The position numbers and the translations under genes were made by a program. Under the pieces are notes generated by a model, which saw only the letters and a program-made list of their open reading frames with translations, had not been told where the DNA came from and made no database searches. A stretch of DNA of 64,000 nucleotides from Nonomuraea glycinis (GTDB taxonomy: Bacteria; Actinomycetota; Actinomycetes; Streptosporangiales; Streptosporangiaceae): contig NZ_BMNK01000008.1 of NCBI RefSeq assembly GCF_014646515.1, positions 248,001 through 312,000 on the forward strand. The letters run 5' to 3'. Positions 7,995-17,229 of this stretch are shown here, in pieces; position 1 is the first letter of the stretch, and each line of letters opens with the position of its first letter.

Positions 7995-8822
7995 TCAGAT
8001 CTCCACGTGGCCGCTGACGCAGGTGATGACGTGGCCGCCCACCCAGACGTCCGGACCCTCCGCGGTGATGCGGATCTGTCCGGTACGGCCGAGCGCCGTG
8101 CCCTGACGGGCGGCGTAGGGGGCGGTGACGCGGCCGGTGCGCAGGAGCCACTGAGCGACGGAGGCGTTCAGGCTGCCGGTGACCGGGTCCTCCGCCGTGC
8201 TGCCCCCGAGGGGGAAGAACGCGCGCACCTCGTAGACGTGGGGCGATCCCGGCGGGTGGAGCCCGACGACGCCGATGTCCGCCGGGACCAGCCGCGGCTT
8301 CAGGGCGAGCACCGCCTCGGCGTCCCTGAGCAGGAGCGCCACCCAGCCGGGGCCGTTGTCGGCCCACTCGGCGTCGACGATCTCGTCGCGGCCGATGCCG
8401 AGTGCCTGGGCGACCTCCTTGAGGAAGGTCTCCTCCACCGGGCCCGACCGCAGCAGCGGCGGCGCGGCGAACGCCCACCAGGCGCCCTCGTCACGGATGC
8501 GGATCAGCCCGGCGCCGCACTCCTGGACGACCGTCCCCGGGTCGCGGGGGACGCCGCCGGCCTCCCGCCAGACGTGGCAGGTGCCGAGCGTGGGATGCCC
8601 GGCGAAGGGCAGCTCCCCGGCGGGGGTGAAGATGCGGACCCGGTAGTCCGCCTCGGGCGTGGTGGGCGGGAGCAGGAACGTGGTCTCGGACAGGTTGGTC
8701 CAGTTGGCGAACCGCGCCATCTCCTCGGTGCTCAGGCCGTCGGCGTCGAGCACGACGGCGAGGGGGTTGCCGTGGTAGGGCGTCTCAGCGAACACGTCGA
8801 CCTGTCGGAACGAGCGCAACAT
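7995..8822 (-). CDS. PhzF-family isomerase-like protein
   Basis: 275 residues from ATG 8822. It has the PhzF start 'MLRSFRQVDVFAETPYHGNP', with 'NLSETTFLLPP' carrying the conserved Glu, then 'IFTPAGELPFAGHPTLGTCHV' (first part) and 'FFPLGGSTAEDPVTGSLNAS' in the second half. These are the two halves of the diaminopimelate-epimerase-like fold. Family members isomerise small acids (PhzF acts on trans-2,3-dihydro-3-hydroxyanthranilate), but the substrate here is unknown and no phenazine genes are nearby. It starts 20 bp after the peptide-binding lipoprotein gene on the same strand, so it may be the last gene of that ABC operon. Confidence 0.88.
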   Translation of the reverse strand: MLRSFRQVDVFAETPYHGNPLAVVLDADGLSTEEMARFANWTNLSETTFLLPPTTPEADYRVRIFTPAGELPFAGHPTLGTCHVWREAGGVPRDPGTVVQECGAGLIRIRDEGAWWAFAAPPLLRSGPVEETFLKEVAQALGIGRDEIVDAEWADNGPGWVALLLRDAEAVLALKPRLVPADIGVVGLHPPGSPHVYEVRAFFPLGGSTAEDPVTGSLNASVAQWLLRTGRVTAPYAARQGTALGRTGQIRITAEGPDVWVGGHVITCVSGHVEI

Positions 8823-8842
8823 ACGGCCCAGTGTCCCACGGG

Positions 8843-10528
8843 CTACCGGACGAAGCCGATGTCCTGGTAGCGGAGTTCGTGGAAGCCGCGGGCGCCCACG
8901 TTGGCCAGCGTCTCCCGTACCGCCACCAGTTGCGGGCGCTGGTAGAGCGGCAGGACGCTCGCCTGCTTCCAGATGAGCTTGTCGGCCGCGTTGACGTCGG
9001 CCCGTGCCCCTTCCGGGTCGAGGTTCTGGCTCGCGCGGTCCATCGCCGCGTCGATGGCCGCGGACCCGACGCGACCGAAGTTGGCGTTCCACGTCGTGCC
9101 GTCGGGCGCGTTCGCGTAGACGCCGTGGCTGCTGGAGACGGGGAACGGGGTGCCGATGTAGGCGAACGGGGTGATGTCGAAGTTGCCGGGGATCACGTAC
9201 TTGGTGAAGAAGTCGTCGCTCGGCACCACCTGGAGGGAGAGCCGCACCCCGATCCGGGTGAGCATGCTCTGCGTCAGCTCGCCCTCGGCCTTGCTCAGCT
9301 GCACCCCCGACGGGACGACGAAGCGCAGGTCGAGCGGGCGGCCGTCCTTCTTCCGCACGGCGCCGTCCAGCTTCCAGCCCGCCTGGTCGAGCAGGCGCCC
9401 GGCCCGTTCGGGGTCGTAGGCGCCGAGGTCGCCGGCGTTGTCCTGGTAGCCCGTCTGGGTGTTCATGAAGAAGTGGTTGTTCAGCGGCGTGCTCGGCCAG
9501 TCGAGGCCCTGCAGGTCGGAGCGGGCGATGGCCTGCCGGTCGATGCCGAGCTGGACGGCCTGCCGGACGCGTACGTCCCGCAGCGGGTCGCCGGCGGCGT
9601 TGAAGGTGAGGTGGCGGAAGTCGGGGCCGGCGGCCTGCCGTACCCGCGCGCCGGGGGTGGCCTGGGCGCGGGCGTAGTCGGGCGCCGAGGTGCCGACGTC
9701 GATGATGTCGAGCTCGCCGTTGCCGAACATGCCGATCAGCGAGTCCTGCTCGGCGGCGCGGTAGATGATCCGGTCGAGCTTGGCCCGCTCGCCCCACCAG
9801 TTGTCGTCACGCAGGATCGTGATGGTCTTGGCGGTCTGGTCGAAGCCGCCGAACCTGAACGGCCCGGCCGTCACGGGGATCTTGTTCAGCCAGGCGGTGT
9901 CGAACGCCTCGGGCGTCCTGTTGGTCGAGGCGGGCAGCAGCGGGCTGAACAGCGCCTTCCAGTCGCCGAAGGGCCTGGCGAACGTCACCACGACCTCATG
10001 GTCGTCCCTGCCCCGCCGCACCTTCGCGATGTCCTGGTAGCCGGTGGCGGAGACGAGGTGGAAGTCCGGATCGTCGCCTTTGAGCGCGTGCCACTGGGCC
10101 TGGTAGTCGGCCCAGGTGATGGGCTGCCCGTCGGACCACCTGGCGCGCGGGTTGAGCCTGAGGGTGACGACCTGCTTGGGGGCCTGCCGGGTGACTCTGG
10201 CGTCGAGCAGGTAGTCGCGGTTGACGGTGATCTGCGCCTTGTCGTCGGAGACGAACGGCGACGGCAGCAGCGCGTTGCTGATCACCGCGGCCATCGCGAG
10301 GTTGCCGTCGATGTGGTTGCGGTTCCACTGGGCGGGGAATTCGCCGATGCCCCAGCGCAGCGTCCCGCCGTCCTTGACCAGGGGGCGCGGCTGCGGGTTG
10401 ATGTCGGACGCCTTGATCGTGTCATCGCCGCTCCCCTGCCCGCCGCCGCCCCCTCCCGGGCCGCTCGCGCCGCATGCCGTCAGGGACAGCGCGACGCTCA
10501 CGGCGACGGCCAGACGAGGTGCTTTCAT
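8843..10528 (-). CDS. peptide/oligopeptide-type ABC transporter substrate-binding lipoprotein (family 5)
   Basis: 561 residues from ATG 10528, preceded by GAGGAG at a 7-nt distance. A signal peptide ends in the lipobox LTAC, so the protein is expected to be lipid-anchored outside the membrane. The body is an SBP_bac_5 protein, with 'GGTLRWGIGEFP' at the mature N-terminus, 'NPRARWSDGQPITWADY' and 'FRHLTFNAAGDPLRDVRVRQ' (in part). This family binds peptides, nickel or other solutes for DppBCDF-like importers. It follows the ATPase gene by 18 bp and belongs with the permeases upstream. Having the binding protein last in the operon is less usual but common enough in actinomycetes. Confidence 0.9.
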   Translation of the reverse strand: MKAPRLAVAVSVALSLTACGASGPGGGGGGQGSGDDTIKASDINPQPRPLVKDGGTLRWGIGEFPAQWNRNHIDGNLAMAAVISNALLPSPFVSDDKAQITVNRDYLLDARVTRQAPKQVVTLRLNPRARWSDGQPITWADYQAQWHALKGDDPDFHLVSATGYQDIAKVRRGRDDHEVVVTFARPFGDWKALFSPLLPASTNRTPEAFDTAWLNKIPVTAGPFRFGGFDQTAKTITILRDDNWWGERAKLDRIIYRAAEQDSLIGMFGNGELDIIDVGTSAPDYARAQATPGARVRQAAGPDFRHLTFNAAGDPLRDVRVRQAVQLGIDRQAIARSDLQGLDWPSTPLNNHFFMNTQTGYQDNAGDLGAYDPERAGRLLDQAGWKLDGAVRKKDGRPLDLRFVVPSGVQLSKAEGELTQSMLTRIGVRLSLQVVPSDDFFTKYVIPGNFDITPFAYIGTPFPVSSSHGVYANAPDGTTWNANFGRVGSAAIDAAMDRASQNLDPEGARADVNAADKLIWKQASVLPLYQRPQLVAVRETLANVGARGFHELRYQDIGFVR

Positions 10529-10546
10529 GGGCGGACTCCTCAAGGA

Positions 10547-12706
10547 CTAGACGACTGCGAGCTTCTCGGCGTAGTGGCAGGCCGCGCCCTGGTCCTCGCC
10601 AAGGGTGCGGATCTCGGGCTCGGTGTCCACGCACAGGCTCCGCTCCGCGCCGGTCAGCACCCCGGCGAACTTCGGGCACCGGGTGCGGAAGCGGCAGCCC
10701 GACGGCGGGTCGGCCGGGTCGGGCAGGTCGCCGTCGAGCAGGGTCCGCTCGCGGGCCCGCTCGCGGACCGGGTCGGGCAGCGGGATCGCCGACAGCAGCG
10801 CCTGCGTGTACGGGTGGGCGGGCGTCCCGTAGACGGCCTCGACCCGGCCGATCTCGGCGATCCTGCCGAGGTACATCACGGCGACCCGGTCGGCGAGGTA
10901 GCGCACCACGGCCAGGTCGTGCGCGACGAACAGGTAGGACAGGCCCAGCCTCGTCCGCAGCGAGTCGAGCAGGTTGATCACGCCCGCCCGGATGGACACG
11001 TCGAGCGCGGAGACGGGCTCGTCCAGCACCAGCAGCCTGGGCTCCAGCGCCAGCGCGCGGGCGATGCCGATCCGCTGCCGCTGGCCGCCGGAGAAGTCCT
11101 GCGGGTAGCGGGCGGCGTGCGAGGGGTCCAGGCCGACCAGGTCGAGCAGCTCGGCCACCCGTGCTCCCGGCGCCCGCCCACCGTGGGCGCGCAGGGGGGC
11201 GCGCGGGTGGGTGCGCAGCGGCTCGGCCAGGATGTCGTAGATCGTCATGCGGGGGTCGAGGGCGGCCAGCGGGTCCTGGAAGACCACCTGCATGTCGCGC
11301 CGGATCGCGGCGCGCTGCTCGCGGGTGAGCCGGGCGGTGTCCCTGCCGAGCACCACGACCCGCCCCTCCTGCGGCTCGGCCAGCTCCAGGATCTGCGTCA
11401 GCGCCGTGGTCTTGCCGGATCCGGACTCGCCGACCAGGCCCAGGGTCTCGCCCTCGCGGATGTCGAAGCTGACGCCCGCCACCGCGTGCACGGTGCCGAC
11501 CCGGCGCTTGAAGATCGCGCCCTTCCGCACCGGATAGTGCTTGACCAGCCCGTCGACCTCCAGCACCCGCCGCGCCCCGCGCACCACCGGCCACCCCGGC
11601 CCGTCCCCGCCACCGCCGCCCGCCGAAGGCCGCACCGCGCCGTCGTCGTGCGCCCACGGCCGCACCGCGCCGTCCCCGGCCGCCCACGGCCGCACCGCGC
11701 CGTCCCCGGCCGCCCACGGCCGCACCGCGCCGTCCCCGGCCGCCCACGGCCGCACCTCGTCCCAGCGGATGCAGGCCGCCTGGTGTCCCGCCCCGACCTC
11801 GAACAGCGGTGGTTCCCGGTCCTCGCACGCCTCGATCCGCATCGGGCAGCGCGGCGCGAACGGGCAGCCGGGCGGGCGCGCGGCGGGCGCGGGCGGGTGG
11901 CCGTCGATCGGCACCAGCGCCCGCCGCCCGCCGGCGTCGACGCGCGGCACCGAGCCGAGCAACCCCACGGTGTACGGCATGCGCGTGCGGTAGTAGACGT
12001 CGTCCACGTCCCCCACCTCGACCGGGCGGCCCGCGTACATCACGAGCACGCGGTCGGCGAAGCCGGCCACCACCCCGAGGTCGTGCGTGATCATGACGAT
12101 GGCCGCGCCCGTCGCGCGCTGCGCCGTCTTGAGGACCTCCAGCACCTGCGCCTGGACGGTGACGTCGAGCGCGGTGGTGGGCTCGTCGCAGATGATGACG
12201 TCCGGGTCGTTGGCGATGGCCATCGCGATCACCACGCGCTGCCGCATGCCGCCGGAGAACTCGTGCGGGAAGGCCAGCGCCCTGCCGCGCGGGTCCGGGA
12301 TGCCGACCAGGTCGAGCAGGTCGACGGCCTTGGCCAGGGCCTGCTCCCTGCTGACCTTCTGGTGCACGCGCACGGCCTCGGCGATCTGGTCGCCGACCCG
12401 GTAGACGGGGGTGAGCGCGGACAGCGGGTCCTGGAACACCATCGAGACGGTCCTGCCGCGAACGGCCCGCAGCTCCCGCTCGGGGGCGCCGAGCAACTGC
12501 CTGCCGTGCAGCCGGACCGAGCCGGAGGCCCTGGCCCCCGGCGGCAGCAGCCCCATGACGGCGGCGGCGGCCACGGACTTGCCGGAGCCGGACTCGCCGA
12601 CGATGCCGAGCACTTCGCCGGGCCGCACGGTGTAGCTCAGCCCGCGTACGGCGTGCACGTCGCCGAAGGAGACCTCCAGGCGCTCGACCTCCAGGACCGG
12701 GCTCAT
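10547..12706 (-). CDS. fused double ATPase of a peptide-type ABC importer (DppD-DppF fusion)
   Basis: 719 residues from ATG 12706, overlapping the permease stop by 4 nt. There are two complete nucleotide-binding domains. The first has 'GESGSGKS', signature 'EFSGGMRQR' and Walker B 'VIICDEPTTALD'. The second has 'GESGSGKT', 'DFSGGQRQR' and 'LLVLDEPVSALD'. Each is followed by the OppD/F C-terminal Cys-rich oligopeptide motif ('GCPFAPRCP', 'GCRFRTRCP'). The two halves are joined by a low-complexity linker with three to four copies of 'VRPWAAGDGA'. The protein energises import through the two permeases encoded just upstream. Confidence 0.93.
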   Translation of the reverse strand: MSPVLEVERLEVSFGDVHAVRGLSYTVRPGEVLGIVGESGSGKSVAAAAVMGLLPPGARASGSVRLHGRQLLGAPERELRAVRGRTVSMVFQDPLSALTPVYRVGDQIAEAVRVHQKVSREQALAKAVDLLDLVGIPDPRGRALAFPHEFSGGMRQRVVIAMAIANDPDVIICDEPTTALDVTVQAQVLEVLKTAQRATGAAIVMITHDLGVVAGFADRVLVMYAGRPVEVGDVDDVYYRTRMPYTVGLLGSVPRVDAGGRRALVPIDGHPPAPAARPPGCPFAPRCPMRIEACEDREPPLFEVGAGHQAACIRWDEVRPWAAGDGAVRPWAAGDGAVRPWAAGDGAVRPWAHDDGAVRPSAGGGGGDGPGWPVVRGARRVLEVDGLVKHYPVRKGAIFKRRVGTVHAVAGVSFDIREGETLGLVGESGSGKTTALTQILELAEPQEGRVVVLGRDTARLTREQRAAIRRDMQVVFQDPLAALDPRMTIYDILAEPLRTHPRAPLRAHGGRAPGARVAELLDLVGLDPSHAARYPQDFSGGQRQRIGIARALALEPRLLVLDEPVSALDVSIRAGVINLLDSLRTRLGLSYLFVAHDLAVVRYLADRVAVMYLGRIAEIGRVEAVYGTPAHPYTQALLSAIPLPDPVRERARERTLLDGDLPDPADPPSGCRFRTRCPKFAGVLTGAERSLCVDTEPEIRTLGEDQGAACHYAEKLAVV
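11631..11760. repeat. 30-bp in-frame tandem repeat in the ATPase linker
   Basis: Four full 30-bp units start at 11631, 11661, 11691 and 11721, with a partial fifth at 11751. On the minus strand they encode repeated VRPWAAGDGA in the linker of the fused ATPase. The middle units are identical, a sign of recent expansion. Confidence 0.9.
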
Positions 12707-13617
12707 CGGGACCTCCTGGCGGTGGGGTCGAACGCGTCGCGCAGCGCGTCGCCGACGAGGTTGACCGCGAGCACGGTGATCACCAGCAGCCCGGCGGCGA
12801 ACCAGAACGTCCACGGCGCGTAGACGGCGGTCCTGGAGCCGTCGGCGATGAGCGTGCCGAGCGAGACGTCGGGCGGCTGGATGCCGAAGCCGAAGTAGGA
12901 CAGGGAGGTCTCGGTGAGGATGGCGGCGCTGACGTTCAGGGTGGCGTCGACGATCAGCAGCGACGACAGGTTGGGCAGCACATGGGAAAAGATGATCTTC
13001 ATGGGTGGCACGCCCATATAGCGGGCCGCCTGGACGAACTCCCGCTGCTTCAGCGAGATCGTCATCCCCCGGGTGATCTTCGAGGTGACCATCCACAGGA
13101 ACAGCGCCAGCATGAGCACGAACAGCGGCCACTGCCCGGCGCCGAACAGCGGCGACATGATCGCCAGGATGAGGAAGGCGGGCAGCACCAGTAGCAGGTC
13201 GGTGAGCCGGCTCAGCACCCGGTCGGTCCAGCCGAGGAAGTAGCCGGCGAAGGCGCCCACCAGGGCGGCCAGCGCGGTGGACACCAGCGCCGCGAGCAGG
13301 CCGACGAGCAGCGAGCGCCGCATGCCGCGCAGCGTCATCGCGTAGACGTCGGCGCCCGTCTGCGAGGTGCCGAACCAGTGGGCGGCCGACGGCGGGCGCA
13401 GGAACGCCAGGAAGTCCTTGTCGGTGTAGGCCCACGGGCTGAACAGCGGCCCGGCGCACGCGAGCGCGACCAGCACGGCGAGCACCGCGAACCCGAGCCG
13501 TCCCTGCCGGGAGGCGAAGAACCGGCCGGTCACCACCCTGAGCCTGGACGGCGGGGCGGCCCGAGCCGGGCCGGGTCCGGTGCGCTCCTCGGCGAGCTCT
13601 TCCTCCGACAGCGTCAT
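12703..13617 (-). CDS. ABC transporter permease (DppC/OppC type)
   Basis: 304 residues from ATG 13617, which overlaps the stop of the upstream permease by 4 nt. A cytoplasmic N-terminus leads into a first membrane segment 'LGFAVLAVLVALACAGPLF'. The OppC_N region 'SAAHWFGTSQTGADVYAM' (in part) follows, with the EAA-type loop near 'YMGVPPMKIIFSHVLPNL'. About six membrane helices are expected. It forms the translocation pore with the DppB-type subunit. Confidence 0.92.
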   Translation of the reverse strand: MTLSEEELAEERTGPGPARAAPPSRLRVVTGRFFASRQGRLGFAVLAVLVALACAGPLFSPWAYTDKDFLAFLRPPSAAHWFGTSQTGADVYAMTLRGMRRSLLVGLLAALVSTALAALVGAFAGYFLGWTDRVLSRLTDLLLVLPAFLILAIMSPLFGAGQWPLFVLMLALFLWMVTSKITRGMTISLKQREFVQAARYMGVPPMKIIFSHVLPNLSSLLIVDATLNVSAAILTETSLSYFGFGIQPPDVSLGTLIADGSRTAVYAPWTFWFAAGLLVITVLAVNLVGDALRDAFDPTARRSR

Positions 13618-14618
13618 CCGGCGCCCCGCACCCGGGCATCGAGCACCCGGGGATCCAGCAGGGCGTGCAACGCGTCGGCGGCGAACGAGGCGCAGAGCAC
13701 CGCGACCGCGGCGAGGCAGGCGATCGCCGCCACGGTGTTGACGTCGTTGGTGAAGATCGAGCTGATCAGGCGCTCACCCAGCCCGTGCCAGCCGAAGATC
13801 TTCTCGGTGAAGGTGGCTCCGGTGAGCAGCGCGCCGGTGGTGAAGGCGAAGTAGGTCACCACGGGGATCAGCGCCGTGCGCAGCCCGTGCCGGATGAGCG
13901 CCCGGCGCCTGCTCAGCCCCTTGGCCATGGCGGTGCGGATGAAGTCGGCGCCGAGCACGTCGAGCATCATGGTGCGCTGGTAGCGGCTGAAGACCGCGAT
14001 CAGCCCGAGCGACAGGGTGATCGTCGGCAGCGCGAGATGCCGCAGCCGGTCCAGCAGCGAGCCCCAGAACCCGGCGTCGAGCCCCGCGGTGTACTCACCG
14101 CCGACCAGGAGCACCCGGTGGCCGAAGACCTGGTCGTTGGCCCAGGTCCCGGCCAGGATCGCCCCGTTGGCCAGCACCACCACGGGCACCGCGAGCAGCA
14201 CGAAGGCCGCGGCCGTCGACAGCCGGTCGAACCAGCCGTACTGCCTGACCGCGGCGTACGCGCCGCAGAGCACGCCGAGCACGCTCCCGCAGACCAGCCC
14301 GAGCAGGACCAGCCGGAAGGTGACGCCGGCCCGCCGGGCGAGGTCCTCGCCGACCGGCGTGCCGGTCACGCTCCTGCCGAAGTCGCCGTGCAGCACCCCG
14401 CCCGCCCAGGTGAGGTAGCGCCGCAGCAGAGGGGTGCGGTCGTTGAGGTTGAGCTCGGTGAGCCGGGCGTCGACGACGGCGGGCGGCGGCTTCGGGGTGC
14501 GGTCGGCGTAGTTGGCGCGCGGGTCGAGCGCGCCGGCCGCCAGCAGATAGGCGAGGCTGGCGGCCACGGCCACCAGCAGCACGGAGCCGAGCAGCCTGCG
14601 GGCCAGGAACCCCGCCAT
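13614..14618 (-). CDS. ABC transporter permease (DppB/OppB type)
   Basis: 334 residues from ATG 14618, the first gene of the ABC operon. The start 'MAGFLARRLLGSVLLVAVAA' contains the first membrane helix. 'DRTPLLRRYLTWAGGVLHGD' and 'GRSVTGTPVGEDL' are the periplasmic OppB pattern, and 'FIRTAMAKGLSRRRALIRHG' is the EAA loop that contacts the ATPase. A further marker, 'GWHGLGERLISSIFTNDV', is typical of DppB. The 88 bp upstream, between this gene and the AAA gene, should hold the operon promoter. Confidence 0.92.
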   Translation of the reverse strand: MAGFLARRLLGSVLLVAVAASLAYLLAAGALDPRANYADRTPKPPPAVVDARLTELNLNDRTPLLRRYLTWAGGVLHGDFGRSVTGTPVGEDLARRAGVTFRLVLLGLVCGSVLGVLCGAYAAVRQYGWFDRLSTAAAFVLLAVPVVVLANGAILAGTWANDQVFGHRVLLVGGEYTAGLDAGFWGSLLDRLRHLALPTITLSLGLIAVFSRYQRTMMLDVLGADFIRTAMAKGLSRRRALIRHGLRTALIPVVTYFAFTTGALLTGATFTEKIFGWHGLGERLISSIFTNDVNTVAAIACLAAVAVLCASFAADALHALLDPRVLDARVRGAG

Positions 14619-14706
14619 CGTCCCCCCTCACGCGCGCACTCTGTGTCGCCATATTGCTACACCACGTGAGCGTGCGGGCGCACGCATGTGCCAAGGAGGG
14701 GTCTGC

Positions 14707-17049
14707 TCAGCGTCCGGAAAGTTCGTCCACGGCGGTGCGGACGTCGTCGCTGGTGATGGTGGTCAGCTCGGCGGAGCTGGTGGACTCGCCGGTCGAGGCC
14801 AGCGCGGCCAGGCGCACGTCGCGGCGCATGGCCGCGCGCTCGAACAGCGACCTGGCGAACCTGCCGTTGCCGAGGCCGTCGATCAGCCGCTCGTCGCACA
14901 CCCAGGCGAAGACCTCGTCGAGATCGTTGAGCGCGTCGTCGTCGAAACGGTCGCCGGCCTCCTCCGCCAGCAGCACGGCGATCTCCGACAGCTCGGCCGG
15001 CGAGTAGCTGGGGAACGTCACCCGCTGGCTGAACCGGCTGGCCAGGCCGGGGTTGGTGGCGAGGAAGGCGTCCATCTCGCGCTGGTAGCCGGCCAGCACG
15101 ATGACCAGCCGGTCGCGGTCGTCCTCGGCCCGCTTGAGCAGCGTCTGCACGGCCTCCGCGCCGAACGCGTCGCCGCCGGAGTAGCCGGGGTTGACCAGGC
15201 TGTACGCCTCGTCGATGAACAGCACGCCGCCCAGCGCCCGGTCCACCAGCTCGTTGGTCTTGATCGCGGTCGCGCCGAGGTGCTGGCCGACCAGGTCGGC
15301 CCGGTGCGCCTCCACCACGTCGGGCCTGGCCAGCAGGCCGAGCGCGGCGAAGACGCGGCCGACGACCCTGGCGACGGTGGTCTTGCCGGTGCCGGGCGGG
15401 CCGACGAACACGAAGTGGCGGGTCTGCGCGGGCGTGGGCAGCCCGCGCTCCTGCCGCATCCGGGCCACCTGGAGCTGCGCGGCGATGGCGTGCACCTGCC
15501 GCTTGACCGGCGCGAGCCCGGCCATCCTGTCGAGGTCGGCCAGCGCCTCCTCCAGCGTGGGCGTGGCCACGTAGCCGCGGAAGCGGGCGGTCAGCTCGTC
15601 GAACGCCTTGGTCACGTCGGCGGTCGTGGTCGTCACCAGGTCCTCGGTGGTCGGCGTGCCGCCCGCGCCCACCACCCGCACGTCGCGGGCCTGGGCGGCC
15701 GCCTCGACGAGGCTGCGCGCGAACCGGGCGTTGCCGAGCTCGTCGACGAGCTCCCGCCGGTGTACGTCCTCGAACCGGGCGAGCAGCTTGACCTTGGCCT
15801 CGGGGCCCATCGCGTCACCGCGGCGGCGCTGGAGCAGCGCGGTGATCTCGGCCAGCTCGTCCGCCGAGTAGGTGGGAAAGCGCACCCTGGTGGCGAACCT
15901 GCTGGCCAGGCCGGGGTTGCTGGACAAGAACGAGGTCATCTCCTGCTCGTAGCCGGCCAGGATGATGATCAGCCGGTCGCGGTCGTCCTCGGCCCGCTTG
16001 AGCAGCGTCTGCACGGCCTCGGCGCCGAACCGGTCGGGCTGGCCGTCCCCGGAGTTGACCAGACCGTAGGCCTCGTCGATGAACAGCACGCCGCCCAGCG
16101 CCTTGTCGACCAGCTCGTTGGTCTTGATCGCGGTCGCGCCGAGGAACTCGCCGACCAGGTCGGCCCGCTGGCCCTCGACCACGTAGGGGGTCTCCAGCAG
16201 GCCGAACGCGTAGAAGATCTTCGCTAGGGTGCGCGCCACGCTGGTCTTGCCGGTGCCGGGCGGGCCGAGGAAGACGAAGTGCCTGGTGGGCCGGCCCGCG
16301 GTGTAGCCGGCCTCGGCGCGCAGCCGGGACGCCTCGATGGAGGCGGCGATCGAGCGGACCTGCTCCTTGACCGGAGCCAGGCCGATCATGCTGTCGAGCT
16401 CGGCGAGCGCCTCCTCGACCGAGATCTGGGGCAGCGCCGGCTGCTTGTCGGACTGTGGCTCCGGTCTGCCCTCGCGGGCTCGTACGCGTACCTGCTCCTC
16501 GGCGCTCATCTCGGATCTGGCCTTGCGGGCGAGCAGGTAGCGGTAGCCGAGGACGGCGGCGGCGGCGCCATAGGCGACCCAGACCGCGAGGGTGCCCGGG
16601 ATGAACGAGAGCGCGGCGGCGAGCGCCCCGGCGGCCACGAGGGCGAGCAGCGCGGACACCCACGGTGTCACCCAGCGGATCAGATGGGCCGCGGCGACGA
16701 CCGGCACGGTCAACAACGCCAGCAGGGTCGGGGTCATGGAGGGCAGCGGGAAGATCACCGTGAAGGCCGGGTGCAACGCCAGCCAGCCCGCGATGACCAG
16801 GGAAGTGGCGGCGGCACGCGGGAAGTGCAAGGTCAGCGCGACGAAGCAGAGCACGATGACCGTCAGGACGAACGTCGTGTCCAGCCGTCCGCCGAGCGCT
16901 GCGGTCACGCCCAGCGCGGCGACCAGGACCACCACGAACAGCACCCGCCGGACCGCCGGTGGAAGCCGGAAGTAACGCTGCCGCACCTGTTCGAACAGAT
17001 CCCGCATCGCGGCCCGTCCCGCGGTTCGGGTCCTGCTGGACTCCTGCAT
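14707..17049 (-). CDS. membrane-anchored tandem AAA+ ATPase (two CbbX/SpoVK-type modules)
   Basis: 780 residues from ATG 17049; GGAGG lies 4 nt upstream, and an adjacent GTG at 17052 is too close to it. The first ~190 residues hold about six hydrophobic helices ('RRVLFVVVLVAALGV', 'SLVIAGWLALHPAFTVI', 'LLALLTVPVVAAAHLI' and others). Two CbbX-type AAA modules follow, each preceded by 'ALAELDSMIGLAPVKEQV' or 'ALADLDRMAGLAPVKRQV'. The Walker A motifs are 'GPPGTGKTS' and 'GPPGTGKTT', and the Walker B motifs 'GVLFIDEAYGL' and 'GVLFIDEAYSL'; both look active. Relatives act as remodelling ATPases (Rubisco activase CbbX, EccA of type VII secretion). The substrate here is unknown and no ESX genes are adjacent. 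Confidence 0.85.
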   Translation of the reverse strand: MQESSRTRTAGRAAMRDLFEQVRQRYFRLPPAVRRVLFVVVLVAALGVTAALGGRLDTTFVLTVIVLCFVALTLHFPRAAATSLVIAGWLALHPAFTVIFPLPSMTPTLLALLTVPVVAAAHLIRWVTPWVSALLALVAAGALAAALSFIPGTLAVWVAYGAAAAVLGYRYLLARKARSEMSAEEQVRVRAREGRPEPQSDKQPALPQISVEEALAELDSMIGLAPVKEQVRSIAASIEASRLRAEAGYTAGRPTRHFVFLGPPGTGKTSVARTLAKIFYAFGLLETPYVVEGQRADLVGEFLGATAIKTNELVDKALGGVLFIDEAYGLVNSGDGQPDRFGAEAVQTLLKRAEDDRDRLIIILAGYEQEMTSFLSSNPGLASRFATRVRFPTYSADELAEITALLQRRRGDAMGPEAKVKLLARFEDVHRRELVDELGNARFARSLVEAAAQARDVRVVGAGGTPTTEDLVTTTTADVTKAFDELTARFRGYVATPTLEEALADLDRMAGLAPVKRQVHAIAAQLQVARMRQERGLPTPAQTRHFVFVGPPGTGKTTVARVVGRVFAALGLLARPDVVEAHRADLVGQHLGATAIKTNELVDRALGGVLFIDEAYSLVNPGYSGGDAFGAEAVQTLLKRAEDDRDRLVIVLAGYQREMDAFLATNPGLASRFSQRVTFPSYSPAELSEIAVLLAEEAGDRFDDDALNDLDEVFAWVCDERLIDGLGNGRFARSLFERAAMRRDVRLAALASTGESTSSAELTTITSDDVRTAVDELSGR

Positions 17050-17229
17050 CACGCCTCCCCGGTCCGCCCCTGGTTATACCGCACCGCACCGTCGATCGGG
17101 CGGACCTGACACGCTAGGCGGAGGTCACGAAAGCCGCTACGTGCCGCCCGGGTTCGGTCTGCCAGGCGGCGCGGCCCGGTTGCCGGGCGTGGCGAGGGGG
17201 CGCGGAACTCGCAGAGAACAAGATTCTAA

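Noticed and set aside
8831..12823. A 1330-codon open frame on the plus strand over the ABC operon
   Set aside because: It is antisense to well-supported minus-strand genes, has Arg/His/Gly-rich composition typical of GC-rich shadow frames, and shows no domain.
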